Assembly: GCF_900114265.1 (NCBI RefSeq)
Contig: NZ_FPKV01000002.1
Coordinates: forward strand, 682,001 to 746,000
From: Flaviramulus basaltis
GTDB lineage: Bacteria; Bacteroidota; Bacteroidia; Flavobacteriales; Flavobacteriaceae
DNA: 64,000 nucleotides
Direction of reading: 5' to 3'
Notes under the pieces: generated by a model
Seen by the model: only the letters and a program-made list of their open reading frames with translations
Databases searched by the model: none
What the model was told of the DNA's origin: nothing
Program-made: the position numbers and the translations under genes
Shown here: positions 35,181 to 43,016 of the stretch, one piece after another
Numbering within the stretch: position 1 is the first letter of the stretch
Layout of the letters: every line of letters begins with the position of its first letter

Positions 35181-35477
35181 ATGGAAACACAAGATTTAAT
35201 ACCTATTCAAATACTATGCAATCAATATAAAATTCCGGTTTCCTTTATAAATACACTACAAGAATTTCAGCTAATAGAAATTATAGTTGAAAACGAGGGT
35301 TTTTATATACATAACAAACAAATAAAGGAAGTTGAAAAAATGATTCGTTTACACTATGATTTAGATATTAATATAGAAGGTGTAGACGCTATTTACAATC
35401 TACTTAAACAAGTTAAATCTTTAAAGCAAGAAATAACAATGCTTCATAACAGATTAAGACTTTACGAAGATTTATAA
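35181..35477 (+). CDS. CbpM/MerR-like chaperone modulator
   Basis: Protein of 98 aa with a MerR-like helical start (LIPIQILCNQYKIPVSFINTL) and a C-terminal coiled coil (VKSLKQEITMLHNRLRLYE). CbpM proteins bind the J domain of CbpA and inhibit it; gene order cbpA-cbpM is conserved in many bacteria. Here it follows the DnaJ-like gene by 2 bp and precedes MscS by 9 bp. Confidence 0.82.
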   Translation: METQDLIPIQILCNQYKIPVSFINTLQEFQLIEIIVENEGFYIHNKQIKEVEKMIRLHYDLDINIEGVDAIYNLLKQVKSLKQEITMLHNRLRLYEDL

Positions 35478-35486
35478 TATATTAAA

Positions 35487-36404
35487 ATGGAACCAATAAA
35501 AAAATGGCTTTCAGAAAACCCTACACTATACAATGTTTTTAAGTATATTTTATTAGTTGCTTTTGTACTAATTTTAATTCAACTAATAAGACGTTTTTTA
35601 AGAAAACAAGTTACAGATACTTCCCTACGCTACAAATCTCAAAAAGGTATAGAAATTATTGGCTATATAGTTCTAATCCTGCTGTCACTCTCATACTTCA
35701 CAGGTAGTATTAAAGACTTCACACTTGCTATTGGCTTATTTACAGCGGGAATTGCTTTTACGCTTCAAGAGCTTATTTTAAGTATTGCAGGCTCATTATA
35801 TATTTTTATTGTTAAGGTATATAAACCAGGAGATAGAATTGAAATTAATGGTATTAAAGGAGACGTTATAGATGTGGATAGTATTTATACTACTATGATG
35901 GAAATTGGTCAATGGGTAAGCAGCGATAATTATTCTGGTAGAATAGTAAAACTAAGCAATGCTTTTGTTTTTAAGGGTCCTATTTATAATTACTCGCAAG
36001 ACTTCCCTTTTATTTGGGATGAGTTTAATTTACCTATTAAATATGGTTCAGATATGGAATTAGCAAAATCCATAGTCATTAAAATTGCTTCTGAAACACT
36101 CTCTGAATATACTACAAACTCTAAATCGCAATGGAAAGAAGTTGTAAATAAATATTACATAGAAGATGCCATGGTAGACCCAACACTAGCCATTACATTA
36201 ACAGATAACTGGATACAGTTTAACTTAAGGTATATTGTTGATTACAAGAAAAGACGCTTTACTAAGCATAGTTTAAATGATAAAATTCATGCAGAAGTTG
36301 AAAAATCAAAAGGTAAAGTAGTTTTAGCCTCTACAACTTTAGAGCTTATTAAAATTCCAGAATTAAAAGTTAACATAAAACGAAATACTAAAAACGAAAT
36401 CTAG
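35487..36404 (+). CDS. Small-conductance mechanosensitive channel, MscS family
   Basis: Inner-membrane channel of 305 aa with three or four helices: YILLVAFVLILIQLIRRFL, IIGYIVLILLSLSYF, and the pore-like segment IGLFTAGIAFTLQELILSIAG, rich in Ala and Gly as in TM3 of MscS. The beta domain follows (YKPGDRIEINGIKGDVIDVDSIYTTMMEI), then a cytoplasmic alpha/beta region. It is the last gene of the DnaJ/CbpM operon, which links protein-folding stress with turgor or envelope stress. Confidence 0.9.
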   Translation: MEPIKKWLSENPTLYNVFKYILLVAFVLILIQLIRRFLRKQVTDTSLRYKSQKGIEIIGYIVLILLSLSYFTGSIKDFTLAIGLFTAGIAFTLQELILSIAGSLYIFIVKVYKPGDRIEINGIKGDVIDVDSIYTTMMEIGQWVSSDNYSGRIVKLSNAFVFKGPIYNYSQDFPFIWDEFNLPIKYGSDMELAKSIVIKIASETLSEYTTNSKSQWKEVVNKYYIEDAMVDPTLAITLTDNWIQFNLRYIVDYKKRRFTKHSLNDKIHAEVEKSKGKVVLASTTLELIKIPELKVNIKRNTKNEI

Positions 36405-36517
36405 TTAAATTTAATTAGACTTTAATCTATCAATATCACTGCTCATGAGGCATATATTAACATTAAGAAAAAGCCTGTTCAAAATTAGTAAACTGCAAAC
36501 TTTTTTGTTACTCCAAC

Positions 36518-36560
36518 TGATGAATATCATTGCGGTTTTTTATATAACCATATATCTTTA
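36518..36560 (+). promoter_or_regulatory. Island promoter 9: operator and -7 box for the HMA-like gene
   Basis: Operator TGATGAATATCA at 36518-36529, then 23 bases, then TATCTTTA at 36553-36560. The start at 36577 is 16 bases further. Confidence 0.75.
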
Positions 36561-36576
36561 ATTTAAAAATAAATCA

Positions 36577-36795
36577 ATGAGAACAAAAGTACATATACAA
36601 AATCTAAAATATGATGCTTGCAAAGTAACTATAGTTAATAAACTTTCTGAAGTAAAAAATATTTCTGGAGTTGAAGTTGACCAAGATGAAGAAACAGTAT
36701 CATTTGATTATTATACACATCATGATTTTGATAGGGCAAAACACATTCTTTCAATAATTGGTTATCCTGTTTTAGGAGCAGATAATAAATTATAG
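36577..36795 (+). CDS. HMA-like (heavy-metal-associated fold) small protein with one cysteine
   Basis: Protein of 72 aa with the beta-alpha-beta-beta-alpha-beta rhythm of Atx1/CopZ domains (TKVHIQNLKYDACKVTIVNKL, ISGVEVDQDEETVSFDY, AKHILSIIGYPV). The usual GMxCxxC loop is replaced by LKYDACKV, keeping only the second cysteine (C15). It may bind metal as a dimer or have lost metal binding. It is monocistronic under its own island promoter, near the OprC-like copper receptor. Confidence 0.75.
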   Translation: MRTKVHIQNLKYDACKVTIVNKLSEVKNISGVEVDQDEETVSFDYYTHHDFDRAKHILSIIGYPVLGADNKL

Positions 36796-36881
36796 GTAAA
36801 AGCAAAACCCAATACAGGTCGAAAAATGAAAAAATTCATAAAGAAAGCCTATACATTTATAATAAAAAAACATGGTTAGTG

Positions 36882-36924
36882 TAACAAATATCACACTTAT
36901 GATATAACTCATAAATTAATTTAG
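36882..36924 (+). promoter_or_regulatory. Island promoter 10: variant operator and -7 box for the peroxiredoxin
   Basis: Variant dyad TGTAACAAATATCACA with core 36882-36893 (TAA-N6-TCA), then 23 bases, then TAATTTAG at 36917-36924. The start at 36946 is 21 bases further. Confidence 0.68.
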
Positions 36925-36945
36925 CTTGAAATTAAAACATACAAA

Positions 36946-37665
36946 ATGGAAACAATACAACAAGAGCAAGAAGTCGTATCTATGCCAAGAATTGGAGATA
37001 AAGCTCCTTCTTTTACGGCCGTAACAACACAAGGAGAAATTAATTACCCTGAAGATTATGCTGGAGAGTGGTCTATTTTATTTAGTCATCCAGCAGATTT
37101 TACACCAGTATGCACTTCAGAATTTATGACATTTGCTTATATGGAAGAAAAATTTGCCAAGGCAAATTGTAAACTTATTGGATTATCCATAGATGGTTTA
37201 TACAGTCACATTGCTTGGTTAAGAACAATTAAGGATAAAATTGAATTTAATGGAATGAAAAACATTGAAGTAAAATTCCCTTTAATTGAAGATATAACAA
37301 TGAATGTAGCCAAAAAATATGGAATGATTCAACCAGGAGAAAGTAAAACACAAGCCGTAAGAGCAGTGTTTTTTGTGGATCAAAAATCTATTATTAGAGC
37401 CGTCATTTATTATCCATTAAGTTTAGGAAGAAATTTTGATGAAATTTACAGAGCCTTAGTCGCTATGCAAACCTCTGATGCTTTTAATGTTGCAACCCCT
37501 GCAGATTGGAACCCAGGAGATGATGTTATTATTTCTCCAGCAGGTTCTTGTGGCGTTGCAGAAGAAAGAATGACCTCAACAGAAGAATTAGACTGTAAAG
37601 ATTGGTTCTTTTGTACTAAAAAACTGGATAAAGATTTAGTTTTAAAGGAAATACTTAAAAAGTAA
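36946..37665 (+). CDS. Peroxiredoxin (Prx6-like / archaeal-type AhpC-TSA)
   Basis: Thiol peroxidase of 239 aa. The peroxidatic C56 lies in SHPADFTPVCTSEFMTFA, with the conserved Thr and Pro. A conserved R is in RAVFFVDQKSIIRAVIYYP. The long C-terminal arm has three more cysteines (in SCGVAEER, ELDCKDW and FCTKKL), as in archaeal two-Cys Prx6-type enzymes, so an intramolecular disulfide cycle is likely. It is monocistronic, behind a variant island operator, and ends at a bidirectional terminator. Confidence 0.93.
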   Translation: METIQQEQEVVSMPRIGDKAPSFTAVTTQGEINYPEDYAGEWSILFSHPADFTPVCTSEFMTFAYMEEKFAKANCKLIGLSIDGLYSHIAWLRTIKDKIEFNGMKNIEVKFPLIEDITMNVAKKYGMIQPGESKTQAVRAVFFVDQKSIIRAVIYYPLSLGRNFDEIYRALVAMQTSDAFNVATPADWNPGDDVIISPAGSCGVAEERMTSTEELDCKDWFFCTKKLDKDLVLKEILKK

Positions 37666-37683
37666 ACTACTATTTAATTTGAT

Positions 37684-37719
37684 AAAAAAGAGCCTTAAAT
37701 TTAAGGCTCTTTTTTTTTA
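37684..37719. terminator. Bidirectional intrinsic terminator
   Basis: AGAGCCTTAAA pairs with TTTAAGGCTCT, with an A-run on the left and T9 on the right. It lies between the convergent peroxiredoxin (+) and TonB receptor (-) genes. Confidence 0.85.
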
Positions 37720-37724
37720 GATGA

Positions 37725-39815
37725 TTAAAATTTATATTGAATAAATACAGTTAAATTTCTTCCTGGATCTGTAATTGGAGTTTTTCCAAAATCGGCTTGA
37801 TTTGTAAAAGAGAAGTTTAAATGATTGTTGTAAGCTTCATCAAATACATTTAAAGCCGCAACACCTAAAGTTAAATTTTTATATGGCTTTACGCCTAAAC
37901 TAATATCTAAAGTTTGGTAGCCATTAGTTTCTGTTTCTCCAAAACTGCTTGAAATATGATCTTGCTTACTAGTTACATTATATTGAAAATTTGCCCAGTA
38001 TGTTGGCTTTTCTAAACCAAGTGATAACTTCGTTGTGAATGGAGCTGTAAGTGGTAAAGATTCGTTTAAATCTTTATTTTTTGCATAAACATAAGCTAAT
38101 TCTGTTTTAAAATAAAAGTCCTTTAAGAAATCTATTTGAGCCATTGCTTCAAAGCCTGTTTTATAAGCTTTATCTAAATTCCTAAAAACTTTAGGGTTTC
38201 TAGGTTCTGCCATTGGCATATACTTTCTATTTAAACTTTTATCTACAACTGCCACGATGTAGTTTTCAAATGAAGAGTAATAAAAAGATGTAGCATATTT
38301 AAAAGTGTTTAATGGTGAATGTCCTTTAAACCCTATTTCAAACTGATTATTAACTTCTGCTTTTAAGTTAGGATTTCCAATGTATTCGTAAGGATCTTGA
38401 CCTACAGTGAAGTGATTAATATAACGCTCAATCATATTAGCCGAACGTACACCACGACCATAAGCAGCTTCTAAAATTAAGTTATTTGAAACTAGTTTTT
38501 TAACAGAAACAGTTCCACTTACATTATTTTCTGTACGTTTTTCTAAATTGTACATTGCAGCAAAATCATCTTCTGGGTCTTTTATGTCTGATATTACCAT
38601 ATCATAACGTAAACCAGCAGTTACAATAGTAGAATTATTTACCGACCATTTAGCTTCTGTAAATACTCCAAAATCATCTATTGATGAATCTTGCCAAACT
38701 TTATCATTAAAAGTCATTGGTATTGGTAAAGGGTTTCCATTCATAATTTTAACTAAACGTGTTCTTCCTCCTTCTCTTCCAATATGCATTGCATCAAAAC
38801 CACTAAAAATATTCAGCTTCAATATAGGTTTCCAATTTAATTCTAATTTTCCTCCAATAGTTGTAGCATTAACATCAGATGTTGCTTCCATCATCGTAAA
38901 TGTTGGTCTATTTCTGTTATGCATTAAATGATTTACATAACTGTAATAGGCTTTAGCTGTAAAGCCTTTAACTGTTTCACTTAGGTTAGATATTTTATAC
39001 TCTAAAGATATAATACTACTATTGTCATAGTCTGTATCCATTGGCAAAGCGGCGTGCAATATATCTCTACCAAAAGATTGTCTCCAATGCGCTTGTAAAC
39101 GTTGGTTTTTTGTAAAATTGTAACCTAATTTTACTCCATAATCTGTACTTCTAAAAGAGGATGGAATTTCAGTTCTATTACCATCTTCATAGTTCCCAAA
39201 ATCTCTGTAGCCTACATTTCCAACAACATCGTATTTGTCTTGAATGTATTGTAGTTGAACCATATTTACAAAAGAACTTCCGTTACTTTCATATCCTGCT
39301 GTAGCTTTTCCGTGTAAACCTCTGTCTTGGTAATTTGGTTTTTGTGTAACCATATTAATCACACCACCAAAAGTAGCTCCATAACGTACCGTATAAGGCC
39401 CTTTTATAATTTCAATTCTCTCAATTTCTTCAGGAATAATATGAGTTGTTATTGGGTCCATTCTATTTGGACAAGCATGCATGGCTTTAGTTCCTCCATC
39501 ATACTGAATGTTTAGTTGTTCATATTGCGAAGCTCTAAACGAAGGATCGATTGCATAGTTCCCTCTTTTTATAACAGAAAACCCATTAATATTGTTGAAT
39601 AAATCGGCAACGTTTTTTGGCTGAACAACTTTTTCAGCATAATTATTAGATAACGTTGTAAGTACTGGATCTGTAATTGTATTTCCAGTGATTAATACTT
39701 CATCTAATTGTATTTTTTTTTGGGTTGTCGAGTCTTTTGCTTTTTCATTTTTTTCTTGAGAAAAAGACATAGCAGAAATTAGCGTGCATAACAACACGCT
39801 ATAAAATATTTTCAT
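37725..39815 (-). CDS. TonB-dependent outer membrane receptor, OprC/NosA-like copper importer
   Basis: Receptor of 696 aa with signal peptide (VLLCTLISAMSFSQ), TonB plug (about 45-160) and barrel ending in IQYKF. In the plug, MHACPNRMD gives C115-x3-M119, and in the barrel VNHLMHN gives H296-x-M298. These are the CxxxM and HxM motifs that bind copper in Pseudomonas OprC. PMDTDYD and the plug sequence IKGPYTVRYGATFGGVINM also fit that family. It follows a Cys-rich membrane-anchored protein, separated by a hairpin. Confidence 0.88.
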   Translation of the reverse strand: MKIFYSVLLCTLISAMSFSQEKNEKAKDSTTQKKIQLDEVLITGNTITDPVLTTLSNNYAEKVVQPKNVADLFNNINGFSVIKRGNYAIDPSFRASQYEQLNIQYDGGTKAMHACPNRMDPITTHIIPEEIERIEIIKGPYTVRYGATFGGVINMVTQKPNYQDRGLHGKATAGYESNGSSFVNMVQLQYIQDKYDVVGNVGYRDFGNYEDGNRTEIPSSFRSTDYGVKLGYNFTKNQRLQAHWRQSFGRDILHAALPMDTDYDNSSIISLEYKISNLSETVKGFTAKAYYSYVNHLMHNRNRPTFTMMEATSDVNATTIGGKLELNWKPILKLNIFSGFDAMHIGREGGRTRLVKIMNGNPLPIPMTFNDKVWQDSSIDDFGVFTEAKWSVNNSTIVTAGLRYDMVISDIKDPEDDFAAMYNLEKRTENNVSGTVSVKKLVSNNLILEAAYGRGVRSANMIERYINHFTVGQDPYEYIGNPNLKAEVNNQFEIGFKGHSPLNTFKYATSFYYSSFENYIVAVVDKSLNRKYMPMAEPRNPKVFRNLDKAYKTGFEAMAQIDFLKDFYFKTELAYVYAKNKDLNESLPLTAPFTTKLSLGLEKPTYWANFQYNVTSKQDHISSSFGETETNGYQTLDISLGVKPYKNLTLGVAALNVFDEAYNNHLNFSFTNQADFGKTPITDPGRNLTVFIQYKF

Positions 39816-39837
39816 TTTGTAATATTTATAGTTATTT

Positions 39838-39873
39838 AAAAAATCTGTTCAATATTAATTGTGCAATTGAACA
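39838..39873 (-). promoter_or_regulatory. Inverted repeat before the OprC-like gene: attenuator or operator
   Basis: TGTTCAAT (39846-39853) and ATTGAACA (39866-39873) form a perfect 8-bp inverted repeat with 12-base spacing. On the minus strand it is followed by GATTTTTT, so it could fold as an intrinsic terminator or attenuator between the Cys-rich gene and the receptor. It could equally be a metal-regulator operator. It does not fit the TGA-N6-TCA rule. Confidence 0.45.
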
Positions 39874-39892
39874 ATATGTCTAAAAATGGAAA

Positions 39893-40267
39893 CTATACTT
39901 GTGGAGGATGAAAACAGTTCTCTAAACCTATATAGGTGTAAAGATTTAGATATTCTGATGGAATTTTATTTTGATAATAAATCTTTTTAAAATTGTATTC
40001 AAAAGGTTTTTCTGTATAAAGTAAAATCTCTTTAAAATCAATTAACCGATTTGGTTCTTTGCTTTCTTTAGAACTAGATTCGGTCACTTTTTTTAAATGA
40101 CATTTACCATTACATTGTAGTTCTGGTTTATCCTTATTCTCACAAAGCTTTTCAATAAATCCTTTTGTATCTATTTCATAATAAGCATAGTTTAAAGATA
40201 CTCTTAAACTATTAAATAGTATAAGTACCCCTAAAATAATTGATGTTATAATTGTGCTTATTTTCAC
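39893..40267 (-). CDS. Cys-rich membrane-anchored protein linked to the copper receptor
   Basis: Protein of 124 aa with one N-terminal membrane helix or uncleaved signal (IITSIILGVLILFNSLRV) and a periplasmic part with KPELQCNGKCHLKK (C52, C56, H57), C42 and a C-terminal NCFHPPQ. The CxxxCH group could bind copper or another soft metal. I recognise the layout as a flavobacterial protein found next to TonB receptors, without a known function. The start is GTG 40267. If promoter 40272-40314 is right, the message would be nearly leaderless. Confidence 0.75.
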   Translation of the reverse strand: MKISTIITSIILGVLILFNSLRVSLNYAYYEIDTKGFIEKLCENKDKPELQCNGKCHLKKVTESSSKESKEPNRLIDFKEILLYTEKPFEYNFKKIYYQNKIPSEYLNLYTYIGLENCFHPPQV

Positions 40268-40271
40268 GACC

Positions 40272-40314
40272 CAAAAATAGTCCTTTTAGTATAAGTTTTG
40301 TGTGACATTTGTCA
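40272..40314 (-). promoter_or_regulatory. Island promoter 11: operator and perfect -7 box for the copper operon
   Basis: Strong dyad TGTGACATTTGTCACA with core 40303-40314, then 23 bases, then TATTTTTG on the minus strand (40279-40272), a perfect box. The annotated GTG start is only four bases past it, so transcription would begin at about the start codon. Confidence 0.68.
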
Positions 40315-40339
40315 CATTTATGGTTAAATTTATACTGTG

Positions 40340-40382
40340 TAACCTATGTTACGCTTTCAACCAATTTTAATATTTATTTTTG
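40340..40382 (+). promoter_or_regulatory. Island promoter 12: variant operator and perfect -7 box for cydAB
   Basis: Dyad GTAACCTATGTTAC (40339-40352; core TAA-N6-TTA at 40340-40351), then 23 bases, then TATTTTTG at 40375-40382, a perfect TAnnTTTG. The cydA start is 33 bases further. Confidence 0.75.
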
Positions 40383-40415
40383 ATGAATATTAATAACTAT
40401 ACAACCTAGAATAGA

Positions 40416-41747
40416 ATGGAGGATATGCTCTTTTATGATAGAATGCAGTTTGCATTTACTATCACTTTCCATTACTTATTTCCACAACTCACAATGGGAT
40501 TATCTTTGATAATCGTTTACTTTAAAGGTAATTTTTTAAGAACTAAACTTGAAAAATATAATGATGCTGCAAAATTCTGGATGCGCATTTTTGCACTCAA
40601 CTTTGCCATGGGAGTTGTGACAGGAATTCCAATGGAATTTCAATTTGGAACTAATTGGGCAAAATTTTCAGAACTTACAGGAGGAATTATAGGGCAAACT
40701 TTAGCAATGGAAGGTATGTTTTCCTTTTTCTTAGAATCTTCTTTTTTAGGCTTGTTTTTATTTGGGGAAAAACTATTGGGACATAAACTTCATTTTATAA
40801 CAGGTTTTTTAGTGTTTTTAGGTTCTTGGGCTAGCGGGTTTTTAATTATCGCAACACATTCTTGGATGCAACATCCTGTTGGATACGAAATTTTAGAAAA
40901 CGGAAAATTTGTATTGAATAATTTCGGAGCCTTGTTTTCCAATATTTGGTTGTGGCCTTCTTATTTACATAATCAAGCAGCTTCTTTAGTAACAGCATCA
41001 TTTGTGGTTGCTGCAATTGGAGCTTTTTATATCTTGAATAATAAACATAGTGAATTTGGAAAGTTATTCGTTAAAACAGGTGTTGTTTTCGGATTAATAT
41101 CTAGTGTAATTGTTGCGTTTCCAACAGGAGATATGGCTGCAAAAAATGTAGTAAAACATCAACCTGTAACATTTGCAGCCATGGAAGGCATTTTTGAAAC
41201 AGAAGTAGGTGGATCGGAAATTATATTAATTGGTCAGCCAAATGTGTTAGAAAAGAAATTGGATAATAAAATTGCAGTACCTAATATTTTAAGTTTTTTA
41301 ACCTATCAAAAATGGGAAGCAGAAATTAAAGGATTAAACGAGTTTGATGAAAAAATTTATCCAACTAATATTCCAGGATTGTATTACGCATATCATATCA
41401 TGGTTGGTTTAGGAACAATTTTTATTGGTTTAATGCTAATTGCTGCAGTTCAATTATTTAGAAAAAAACTTTACAAAACGAAATGGATTTTATGGTCCCT
41501 CCTATTTATGTTACCTTTTCCATATATAGCTAACACAACTGGTTGGTACACGGCAGAATTAGGCAGACAACCTTGGTTAGTTTATAATTTATTACGAACT
41601 ACAGCAGGTGCTTCACCAACGGTTTCGTCTGGAAATACACTTTTCACATTATTAGGATTTATAGGCTTGTATTTACTACTAGGATTATTGTTTTTAATGC
41701 TGGTAGGCAAAATTATTAATAAAGGACCTCAAATTATCAAACACTAA
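40416..41747 (+). CDS. cydA: Cytochrome bd ubiquinol/menaquinol oxidase subunit I
   Basis: Heme-carrying subunit of the high-affinity terminal oxidase, 443 aa, multi-pass inner membrane. It starts MEDMLFYDRMQFAFTITFHY with the heme ligand H19. It has GMFSFFLESSFLGLFLFGE with the conserved acidic residues, THSWMQHPVGYE near the quinol loop, and GWYTAELGRQPW. The Q-loop is short, as in non-enterobacterial CydA. It reduces oxygen at micro-oxic levels and resists sulfide and NO, which fits the SQR-like gene downstream. cydB follows after 2 bases. Confidence 0.96.
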   Translation: MEDMLFYDRMQFAFTITFHYLFPQLTMGLSLIIVYFKGNFLRTKLEKYNDAAKFWMRIFALNFAMGVVTGIPMEFQFGTNWAKFSELTGGIIGQTLAMEGMFSFFLESSFLGLFLFGEKLLGHKLHFITGFLVFLGSWASGFLIIATHSWMQHPVGYEILENGKFVLNNFGALFSNIWLWPSYLHNQAASLVTASFVVAAIGAFYILNNKHSEFGKLFVKTGVVFGLISSVIVAFPTGDMAAKNVVKHQPVTFAAMEGIFETEVGGSEIILIGQPNVLEKKLDNKIAVPNILSFLTYQKWEAEIKGLNEFDEKIYPTNIPGLYYAYHIMVGLGTIFIGLMLIAAVQLFRKKLYKTKWILWSLLFMLPFPYIANTTGWYTAELGRQPWLVYNLLRTTAGASPTVSSGNTLFTLLGFIGLYLLLGLLFLMLVGKIINKGPQIIKH

Positions 41748-41749
41748 TT

Positions 41750-42826
41750 ATGGAATTATTCTGGTATATAGTTTTAATGACAATGTTAGCTGTTTATGTA
41801 ATTTTAGATGGTTATGATTTTGGTGCAGGAATTATTCATTTGTTCTTTGCGAAAACTGAAAAAGATAAAAAAGCAATAACCAATGCAATTGGTCCTTTTT
41901 GGGATGCTAACGAGGTTTGGCTTATTGCTGCTGGAGGTGTTTTGTTTTTTGCTTTTCCTACGTTATATGCCTCTTCTTTTAGCGGATTCTACTTACCACT
42001 AATAATGATTTTATGGTTACTTATTTTTAGAGCCATTGGATTAGAATTAAGAGGGCAAATACATAATAGAATGTGGGAATCCGTTTGGGATAAAGCCTTT
42101 GGCTTAGCAAGTTTACTTTTAGCTTTATTCTTTGGTATAGCTTTAGGAAACGTAGTAAGAGGTGTTAATTTAGGTATGGTTGCAAATGGAGTCTCAACAC
42201 AAGAAGCACATTATTTCTTTTTACCATTATGGAATCCAACCTTTAGCCCACAAACCGAACATTTAGGAATCATTGATTGGTTTACTCTTTTATTGGGAAT
42301 TATTGGTGTTGTTGCTTTATCAATTCATGGCGCCAATTGGATTATTTTTAAGACCAATTCAGATTTAAATGCTAAACTTAAAAAAGTTATTTTTAATTTA
42401 AATTTTGTGCTATTAGCATTAGTAATAATTTCTTTACTTGTTTGGCATATAATAGAACCAAAACCTTTTCATAATTTCATTAAAAGTCCTTTGTTGTGGA
42501 TTTTTCCTCTAATCACTTTTACAGGTTTATTCGGACTTTTTAAAGTGAAATCATTTAAAAAAGATGGTTTGGGGTTCTTGTTTTCATCATTATTTTTATT
42601 TGGAGGATTAACCTCTACAGTTGCTTCAATTTTCCCAAAAGTATTACCATCATCAAATACGGTAAATCCTTCTTTAACATTATACAATGTTGCTGCAGAA
42701 GAATATGGTTTATCTGTTGGTGTATATTGGTTTGCAATAGCCATTGTTCTTGTTGCTATATATATGGTTATTCAATATAAAGTATTTAAAGGAAAAATGG
42801 ACGATGTTGGTTATGGCGAACATTAA
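41750..42826 (+). CDS. cydB: Cytochrome bd oxidase subunit II
   Basis: Second subunit of the bd oxidase, 358 aa, about eight or nine membrane helices. It starts MELFWYIVLMTMLAVYVILDGYDFGAG, with the family's LDGxDxGxG signature, and has FWDANEVWLIAAGGVLFFAFP. It is translated directly after cydA (2-base gap) and ends before a clear terminator (42843-42872). No cydX-like micropeptide is visible between the stop and the terminator. Confidence 0.96.
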   Translation: MELFWYIVLMTMLAVYVILDGYDFGAGIIHLFFAKTEKDKKAITNAIGPFWDANEVWLIAAGGVLFFAFPTLYASSFSGFYLPLIMILWLLIFRAIGLELRGQIHNRMWESVWDKAFGLASLLLALFFGIALGNVVRGVNLGMVANGVSTQEAHYFFLPLWNPTFSPQTEHLGIIDWFTLLLGIIGVVALSIHGANWIIFKTNSDLNAKLKKVIFNLNFVLLALVIISLLVWHIIEPKPFHNFIKSPLLWIFPLITFTGLFGLFKVKSFKKDGLGFLFSSLFLFGGLTSTVASIFPKVLPSSNTVNPSLTLYNVAAEEYGLSVGVYWFAIAIVLVAIYMVIQYKVFKGKMDDVGYGEH

Positions 42827-42842
42827 TGCATCGTAAAATATT

Positions 42843-42872
42843 TTAAAAGCAACTTTAGGGTTGCTTTTTTTA
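42843..42872 (+). terminator. Terminator of cydAB
   Basis: AAAAGCAAC pairs with GTTGCTTTT around the loop TTTAGG, followed by T7. Confidence 0.8.
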
Positions 42873-42953
42873 TGCAACAAAAGTTCCAGCATAATTCATT
42901 CAAAATCAAAATTCTCATATCATGTAATGACCTTTTCATTAATATGTTTAATA

Positions 42954-42996
42954 TGATGAATATCATTTTATTAAATAGCTTTTTACAGTAATTTTA
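42954..42996 (+). promoter_or_regulatory. Island promoter 13: operator and -7 box for the SQR-like gene
   Basis: Operator TGATGAATATCA at 42954-42965 (the same 12 bases as at 36518), then 23 bases, then TAATTTTA at 42989-42996. The start at 43017 is 20 bases further. Confidence 0.78.
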
Positions 42997-43016
42997 TTAA
43001 AATCAAATAAATTGAA

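Noticed and set aside
36900-36911. TGATATAACTCA as the operator of the peroxiredoxin gene
   Set aside because: No -7-like box lies 23 bases downstream, while the overlapping dyad at 36882-36893 has one exactly there.
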